A program made the position numbers and the translations under genes. 64,000 nt of DNA from Vitis vinifera (lineage: Eukaryota > Streptophyta > Magnoliopsida > Vitales > Vitaceae): assembly GCF_030704535.1 (NCBI RefSeq), contig NC_081817.1, forward strand, positions 24,181,001-24,245,000, read 5' to 3'. The notes beneath the pieces are model-generated. The model did no database searches and was not told the origin of the DNA. It saw nothing but the letters and a program-made list of their open reading frames with translations. This document shows, in pieces, positions 56,601-64,000 of the stretch (position 1 is the stretch's first letter; every line of letters begins with the position of its first letter).

Positions 56601-56921
56601 ACTTGGGGAGCAAATCCAAGACGATGGATTTAAAAATTGGAAAGTAAAAAATGTCATTTAAAAGAAAGAAGACAAAGGAAAGAAGGTGTATTTGGCAACT
56701 CAATGGCCTTTGAGCCAAATTGATGGTCCCCAGAGAAAAAGAGATTGATGTTGTACACACAATCAAGCCATCCCTAAATATAAGTAAAGTAAGGGAAGGA
56801 TAGGAAAATGGTAGTGATTTTGTACCTGTGAGGAAGGGGGGGTTGAATGGCTTTCTGCTTCTGTTTCTTTTCCTCAACCCACAAAATTAGTGCATTTCAA
56901 TCTCCAAGTATTACACTTCAA
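56601..56921. repeat. 3' flank of R5 shared with relics
   Basis: This aligns with 53020-53340 and 63610-63960, including the TTGAATGGCTTTCTGCTTCT stretch. It is probably the 3' UTR side of the R5 lineage. Confidence 0.55.
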
Positions 56922-59807
56922 TTAATGGATATATTCCCCATCCAATTTAATGCAGGGGATGTGGGCGATGTTGGACCAATATTCTCCTTTGTCCTTTAAG
57001 AACCTTTCTTTTAGTATAGGACAATTCCTGATTTCAAGTCTTCCAAGTGTCGCAGGCAGCAGCCCTAAAGAGCAGAGTTTACGACAGTATGAGATATGTA
57101 GGGACTGAAGAGAGATGAGGTTTTGGAGCGCCAGGGAGGCTAGGGATCTCATTCTACTGATATCAAGATTAGTGAGAGATGTAGGAAGAAGGCATTCTTC
57201 ATTCGAAAAGGAAACCATAGGAAGATACATGTTCCAAATGGTCAACCGCGAAAGAGAGGTGAGGGCGTGGAGGCCCCACTCAGATATGGGCGTTTTCAGA
57301 TTCTTACAGTCACCAATCTCAAGTGATGTCAGGTTGGGGGCCAAACCCTCTTCTGGAAAGGACTCCACCCTTGGACATTGATATATTTTCAACTGTTGAA
57401 GAGATTTGAGGTTTCTCATTTGCTGTGGCAGGGATTTCAGATTCTCACATCTCCCAATTTCAAGTCGTGTGAGGTTGGGGGTGGTCAAGCCTCTTGCTGG
57501 AAAGCACTCCAGGCCTTCGCAATCAACTATATAGAGCACCTTGAGGCTATTAAGGCATTTTGGTAGGGTTCTTAGATTTGGACAACCCTGAAGCTCTAAA
57601 TATTCAAGATCTGTATTGCTGGGCCACATTTTCTCTGACATTGACTTCAAGTTTCTACATCCCCAAATCTCAAGGTGCTTGAGGGTAGAAGGTAACTCCC
57701 CTACTGGAATGGTCAACTTTTCAAGACAAGTGTTGGTGCTGAGGGTGGAATTTCGGTGAATCATTCCCTCTGGTAGAGACTCTACCTTTTCACAATGGCC
57801 AATAAATAATTCCTTGAGCGTGGTGGGAAGCTTATCATGTGGAAAGCAAATGAGAGATGGACACTTTTCTATCCTCAAGTGTTCAAGGGCACATGAGTTG
57901 TAGTTATGAGGTAGCCATTTTAGACCTTCACAATTGTACACCTCAAGGAATCTTAGCTTTGGAGGCAAACTCATTTCTGGAAATGACTCCAGTTTGGGGC
58001 ATCCAATTATTTCCAGATTCTCCAGAGACATGAGACTTTGCAATTCATTTGGTAGCTTCTCCAGTTTAGCACACTGTTGTACCACCAAACTTTTAAGATT
58101 GCAAGCCAGCCCTTGCTCCTCCCACAAACATGTCAGGCCACCACAATCCCCTATCACCAATCTTTCCAAGGCTACCAAGGATCCTGTTAATCCAATCCTT
58201 AGACAATTCAATCTTGATATCTTTTTGAGCTCTAGAGTAGCGAGGGACCTAAGATCAACCTCATCACCTCTCAACATCGCCTCATCACATTCTTGTAAAT
58301 TTAATTCATGGAGAGATGCAAGTTTCGGAAGTCCACACACCAATTCTGGACATTCTGACACGTCAAGCTTCACCAGGGACCGCAGACATTTCGGTAATTC
58401 CCCAATCAGCTTTGGACATTTTTTTATTACAAACCTTTTAAGGCAAGGAAATGCTCCTACATCTTCCTTAATCGAATTAGAATGAGACCAACTTTCCCAT
58501 TTTGGCATATCCTCAAACCTCAATTCCTTCAAAGATGCAAAAGGATTCATACACTCTCCATAAAACTCAGCCCCAATGCTTTTAACCTTGCCCATACCTT
58601 GAATACACAAAACTTCAAGCAACGATAGTCCACCTAGAGATGGTACTGACATGCATTTTTTGCAAATTTTGAGAGTTAGTTCCACCATTTTTGAGGAGAC
58701 ATCCCCAATCCAACTTGGAAATTTTGATCCACCATAGAATGCAATTGTGAGCTTTTCCAAATTTTTATGAGGTTGTAAGGACTCCAAGACATGCAATTCA
58801 TCCACATCATTTCGTGAATCCCAACAATCATTAGTCCAATTCATTATTAGCTCTTCAATTTTTTGTTTATCTTTTAAATTTGCATCTCTTGCATCTTTAA
58901 CACTCATTATCTCATGCAACCCAAAAATAGAAAGCACTCCTTGGAGATTGGAACAATTCTTCAATTCTCCTATTCCTGACCCTCCGGTTTTGCTCACAAT
59001 AAACCTTGGCAATATTTGCAAATTTGTAAGGTTGCCTATTTGGAAAGGTATTTCTTTTAGTTTACTTGCACCGGTGATAACAAAATGTCGAAGGTTTATT
59101 AGCATTCCAATCCCCATAGGCAATCGAGTAAGTTCACCACAATCACATAATATCAATGTTTGCAAATTATAAAGACAACCCATCGAATCTGGCAGCCTTT
59201 TTATTGAACAATTAGAAAAATTAAGATATCGTAGGTGTTTATTCTCACCAAATGAATCCGGCAGCTCACTTATATAATAGCCCGCCAAAGATAGTACTCG
59301 TAAGCATCTCATTCCCATTAGAAGGCCATGTAACACTTTCATAGCTATATAGCTCCTCTCCCAAGAAAATTGAATATTTATTGGTAATGCTACTAATGTT
59401 CGGAGATTCTTCGCCTTGCTTCAAATTTTCCAGCAACCGCATAGCTTTCACGAACAAAAGATGAATGTCGAGCTCTTTCAGAAATAGTATGTTGCTCATT
59501 GTTTTCCAATTTGTCCTCCAAATTGAAACATACATCTCCAGCAACGAATTGAGCAAGATCCTGGACAAGGTCATGCATCACAAATTGGGATGAATTACGA
59601 TTTGACTGTAGAAAAAATGACCTTGCTAATAATTCATAAAAGTATTCGGAGCCTATCTCCTCCATCTGCTTCTGTCTTTTTGCATGGGGCAAGAATCCCT
59701 CTCCCATCCACAACAAGACTAGTTTATCCACCTTGAATTCGTAATCCTTTGGAAATATAGAGCAATAAGCAAAGCAGTGCTTCAAATGAGAAGGAAGATG
59801 ATGATAA
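56922..59807 (-). pseudogene. R5: diverged CNL, 5'-truncated and frameshifted
   Basis: This copy differs clearly from R1 to R4 across the LRR. The LRR frame (56922 to 59342 and a little beyond) codes over 800 residues ending WSNIAHIPCIK and a short unique tail. Upstream, 59393-59785 codes KHCFAYCSIFPKD, WMGEGFLP and the MHD triad with the start of the linker. The two are out of frame: a 7-bp deletion near 59417 follows ARRRISEH-type nonsense. Homology to the other R genes stops at about 59807, inside the SYHHLPSHLK segment, so the coiled coil, P-loop, Walker B and GLPL motifs are missing. It cannot encode a working receptor, but its LRR could act as donor in gene conversion. Confidence 0.88.
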
Positions 59808-60849
59808 AAAATTCCAATTTAGTAATGTGATGATAAAAAAAATAGTTTATAATTATCGGAAGCATACATGTGTATTATGCTAACAATGGCGGAAGTTTGA
59901 AGGAATGTGAGTCTATCCCATGCCATAAATTGGCAAGGGCTTGATATTCTTGGAGTCCATGATGCAAGGTTGTATTAGGTTGCAAATAACAACCATTTAT
60001 GAGTTAACAATATTTACAACTTAATTTGAAATTTGTAAAAGTGAACAACATATTACTTTAGGTTGATGGCCACACTCTAAACACATTACAATGAAAATAT
60101 AAGAAAATGCTCTTCGCCTATAATATTACAACCTTGTCATTAGTAGATCTTAATATATGTATAAAACTTTGTAATGACTTCAATTTTCTCCATGTAGCAT
60201 ATGCATATAGTGAAAATATAAGAAATGCTAGGCCAGCTTAAAAGAATTATAAATTCTTGAATAAAAAACCGTATTTAAGACTTTGTAAAGTGATTGCATA
60301 CTTAAAAACTGTACTTGCTACAATGAAACCTAAGAAGAAGAAAAAAGAAAAGATTGATACCAGAGTGAGAACGAAACTGCATAACTTTGCTGCATAAGAA
60401 TTCAAAAGCCATGGCATATGTGAAGTGAGGGTCCAAGATACTGTAAATGATGATAGACCAAACAAGGCTCTTCAATCTTGATAGATTATATGTTTTTATG
60501 GAATATGAGGATTGCACTGGTTATACTTGGACTTAATATTAAGCATATCAACTTAAAAAACATGGGAACCTATCAGGCTTACTTAGAAATAATTTTTTCT
60601 TTTTTCGAAAATAACATCTAACATTGAGGTCAAGAACACACCATAATTCGAATAGACCCTATTGAGAAACTTTTGATTTCACCTGCATTTTTTTTTTTCC
60701 TTCTTCCAACATAGAGAAGAATTTTTTAAAAATGAAGCATATCAACTAACAACTCAGAGCAACCTATAAGGTTTACTTCCAAAAAAGAAAAAAACATAAA
60801 GAACTATGATGTTTAGTACAAGGATAGGTATGCAAATGTTTTAGAAAGG
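59808..60849. other. Unassigned spacer at the broken end of R5
   Basis: This is AT-rich sequence with no NLR homology until about 60700, where ACATAGAGAAGAATTTTTT and AAATGAAGCATATCA match 53485-53520. I see no gene. Confidence 0.5.
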
Positions 60850-60960
60850 TGACATTTTGGAGAGCAAGGGAGGCTAAGGATTCTATAATCCAGATTCTAG
60901 GAGAGGTGAGAGATGTAGGAAAGAAACACTCATCATTTGAAAGGGGAACCATTTCTCAAA
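60850..60960 (-). pseudogene. LRR C-terminal scrap
   Basis: GGAGAGCAAGGGAGGCTAAG, GAGAGGTGAGAGATGTAGG and AAGAAACACTCATC match the late LRR region as at 14678-14770. Confidence 0.55.
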
Positions 60961-60979
60961 GAATATCCAAATACAAAAA

Positions 60980-62006
60980 GATGAAATAAGCTTGGGACTT
61001 ATATATTATAATATTTTATGTCATTTTTTATATATTATTTTAATAAAAAAATACTTCTCATTTGCATTATCAAGCAGGCTCTAGATTTTCTAATTTTTCT
61101 CTCACTAACCTAGGTAACTTAGACTACTCTAAAAGGATATCTGGATAACTATACTTTGGGTAAAGCTTCCAATTATGTTTGAACCATTTTTAACTCTCAT
61201 GAAACAATTTACAAGAAAATAAACACAATATATGGTTGATTGCTAGAGTTGAAGCTCTAGTTGCGCCTAGACATGTTTACAGTTTTATTTAAGTTGCGTC
61301 ATCAGCCTCTTATCCTGTAAGACAACAAAGTTTAGGACACAATGAATGAATGTCTTTGGAAATAATGAAATAAAAGGTACACCAAGATTTACATGAAAAA
61401 CCCTCTAATAACAAGGGAAAAACCATAGGGCAATCATAGAAATAATCCACTATAGTAAAAAGCAAATTACAATGTTCTCACAATTTTCTTTTTAAGAAGA
61501 AAGGAAAAGGAAAAAAAAAAAAGGACTTGAGGTATTACAACTTTTGAGAAAATAAAAATGTTTAAATCATCAAACTAAAGAAACAAATCCTATGGAAACA
61601 TTTGCTACAATTGTCTAAGGATCAAGAAACAAGCTTCAAACTTCTTACATTATATACATCAAGTTCCAAAATCAGAGACAGCTAATTTTTCTTAAGCCAC
61701 TAAAACTAAAAAAGCACAGCACAGACATCCATTGAGTTGAGTTCTTCTTAGAGAGCCATAAGTCTCAAAATTCCTCTCATTTTATCCCTCTCCTACATGT
61801 AGAAAAGAAGTTTCTGTTAATTATAGAAGTGAACCCTATTATTGACCAATAAAAAAGACGGTTCTACATCCGTGGTTAGTCAAGCATAACTGGGTGAAGG
61901 AAAGAGGAGTGATCTCCCTCTCAACTTCCAAAGTGGGCAAAACACAATTCAATATAAATTCATATTTTCCAATGAAGTCATGTTGTTGAATGTCAGAGAT
62001 GTAGGC
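60980..62006. repeat. Diverged conserved block, copy B
   Basis: This is the partner of 50190-51384 and also aligns with 1-1220. The LTR-like stretch lies at 61375-61440. About 400 bp present in copy A are absent near 61780. Confidence 0.7.
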
Positions 62007-62640
62007 AACCCTAAGCCAAACTTCCTCCTTTCTCCTTTAAGCAACTTTGTCCTAGTACAGGAAAATTGATCTGGATTTCAAGCATTGGGTGTCACATGCA
62101 ACCCTTCCTTTAGCAAAAAGGACCAGAGCTCAGAACAACTTAAGATCGATAACACTTGAAGAAACTTTCAGAAAAAAAGCTTACTTCAAGTTAGAGGACT
62201 GGCAGCATGATTTCATCATCTGTAAAGGCCTAGTGGACCAGTGCTACTCAGACACATGTGCATCAAGAATTGAACCCAAACTGAAGCTACCATGGGGCCA
62301 AACCCCCCTTCCAGAAATTACAGGACCTAAACATGCAAGGATCAACCTTGACAATGAATGTAAAAATGGAAAAGAAAAAAATAAATAATGAACAAAAGTA
62401 AAAAAAAAATAACAAAAATAAAAATAACGGAGAGATATGAGGTTTTGGAGAGATAGGGAGGCTAGGGATTCCATTCTCCTGATTTCAAGAGAAGTGAGAG
62501 ATGTAGGAAGAAGACACTCTTCATCCAAGATGGAAACCATACCTGGAAAGAGATCCTCAATAATCAATTTGGAAAGAGAGGTGAGGGTGTGGAGGCCCCA
62601 CTCAGATATGGGCATTTTCAGATTCTCACATGTTTCTTGA
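62007..62640 (-). pseudogene. Split LRR C-terminal relic, copy B
   Basis: Part one (62007-62162), an insert, then part two (62430-62640) keeping SEWGLHTLTSLSKL, ECLLPTSLTSLEIRR and MESLASLSLQN. The same exon is split by the same insert at the same place as at 51385-52025, so the insertion came before the duplication. Confidence 0.7.
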
Positions 62641-64000
62641 GATACTGCACTTCAAATCCAAAGTTAACCAGAAGGTTTTTGTTCCTACCTACCCCAATCT
62701 TCTTTAGATCAAACTGAAACCAAGATAAAATTATTAATAACCTAAACATAAATTGACCTTCAAATTAGTTAACTGTGACCTTATCAATGTAGTATATCCG
62801 AATAATGAAGTTCTGTTAATTTGAGATACCACGCCAGTCTCACGGATCTAAATATGTAATTGTGTAATTAAAAAGAGTGCATGAAATTGAGAACTAGCAA
62901 AAGATAACCCATAAAAAATTGCGGCATGAAACTATATTTGTTTTGCTGTAGAACAATCATAAGCTGTGGTTTGGACTGTAGAGTCAAAAGTAAATCATGC
63001 TGCAAAAAAATTACAGAATGACAACTTTCTCTTTATATATATATATAGTGAAGCAAAGGATGAGAGCAGGAGGATGAACAAAATGCACTGGTGATAGAAA
63101 TAATTAGCATGAAAAATGAAGTTGATCGGCTTACACAAGAACAAAAAGAAAAAATTTCATCCAAAGGAGAAGTAACAAATATACCAATATGTGAACAGGC
63201 TGCAATTATGTTTATAAATTTCTTCATTTAATCTACACAAATTTTTTCCCTTTCTACATTTTGATATTGGGTCAATGAAGTTGGAAGAGAGCTAAATGGG
63301 TAGATATAACTAATTGCTTACTTTCATTTCTTAATTAGGGAATGGAACATCTCTCATCTTTTTCTTCACCCTATGTACCTGCCTCATCCTTGTCAAAGCA
63401 GGACCCATGTGAATGTACTTCAATCATTCAAAAAGGTTTCTGTCTTCATTAAAAAGAAAATTGTTTCATTTGTCAAATTTTCAGTTTATTTTTTCTCTAC
63501 TAAGCTACTCTAATATTGGAATAGCAATTCACATCTAGATATCCATATCTAAGTCCACTAAATATAATAGCATGCAGAAAAAGAAATAATTTTTTTTTTT
63601 TATAATTTTACTACTTCCGAACCAAATCCAAGACAATGGCTTTAAAAATTAGAAAGCTGAAAATATCATTTAAAAGAAAAAAAAAAAAATGACAAAGGAA
63701 AGAGGCTGAATTTGGTAACTCAATGGCATGGTGCCTTTGATCCAATTTGATGGTCCCAGGAGAAAACAAGGTTGACGTTGTACACACAATAAAGCTATCC
63801 CTAAGTATAATAAAAGTAAGGAAAGGATAGGAAAATGGTAGTAATATTGTACCTGCAAGGATTGGGGGTTGAATGGCTTTCTGCTTCTGTTTCTTTTCTG
63901 GTACCCACAAAATGTATTTCTATTTCTAGTTATTATACTTCAAAGCATATATTCCCATCTATCTAAAAGCAGGGGATACTTTCCATATCATTGATCTGAA
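62641..64000. repeat. Duplicated downstream block, copy B
   Basis: This is the partner of 52026-53340. The final bases (CATATATTCCC, then GCAGGGGATACTT) correspond to the DNA just beyond the R5 stop, so another NLR copy or scrap probably starts at or past the window edge. Confidence 0.6.

Overview
This is a stretch of dicot plant nuclear DNA. The best guess is grapevine (Vitis) or a close relative, inferred from the type of resistance-gene paralogues and retroelement proteins; no database was searched. The DNA is AT-rich, genes have long intergenic spaces, and splice sites, LTR retrotransposons, MITE-like elements and a tRNA-derived SINE are present. I see no bacterial features.

The window is a tandem cluster of CC-NB-ARC-LRR (CNL) disease-resistance genes of the RPP13-like-1 type, all on the minus strand. 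Five loci are recognisable. R1 (2482-6659) is full length but frameshifted by a 13-bp deletion. R2 (17416-19384) is an LRR-only remnant. R3 (32124-36299) is intact, 1391 aa. R4 (42689-46996) is intact but has lost the usual stop codon. R5 (56922-59807) is a more diverged, 5'-truncated and frameshifted copy. R1 to R4 sit in a repeated unit: relic LRR pieces, a conserved non-coding block of about 2.4 kb, the gene, its promoter and an AT-rich spacer. Two diverged copies of the block (50190-52030 and 60980-62640) and many LRR scraps show that the cluster has duplicated and decayed repeatedly. The last 100 bases resemble the DNA just beyond the 3' end of R5, so another copy or relic may start outside the window.

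Insertions separate the units. A 4780-bp Ty1/copia element (7157-11936) with apparently identical LTRs and a perfect 5-bp target duplication sits inside a 91-bp minisatellite upstream of R1; its single gag-pol frame carries two nonsense codons. Between R2 and R3 lie a decayed gypsy-type retroelement fragment (about 20054-22688) and a broken copy of the UMP synthase gene (22689-26009) whose intron carries a tRNA-derived SINE. A 925-bp AT-rich element with a 9-bp target duplication lies upstream of R3, and a hAT-like MITE (48287-48710) lies upstream of R4.

Only R3 and R4 look able to encode full receptors. Such proteins act in the cytoplasm or at membranes, recognise pathogen effectors through the LRR, and switch by ADP/ATP exchange in the NB-ARC. 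Paralogue differences concentrate at the exposed positions of the LRR beta strands, and R4 is an R3-like/R1-like mosaic, which fits a birth-and-death cluster diversified by recombination and selection. I found no wholly novel molecular system. The most notable points are the R4 stop loss, the R4 mosaic and changed promoter, the doubly nonsense-mutated young copia, and the UMP synthase fragment.
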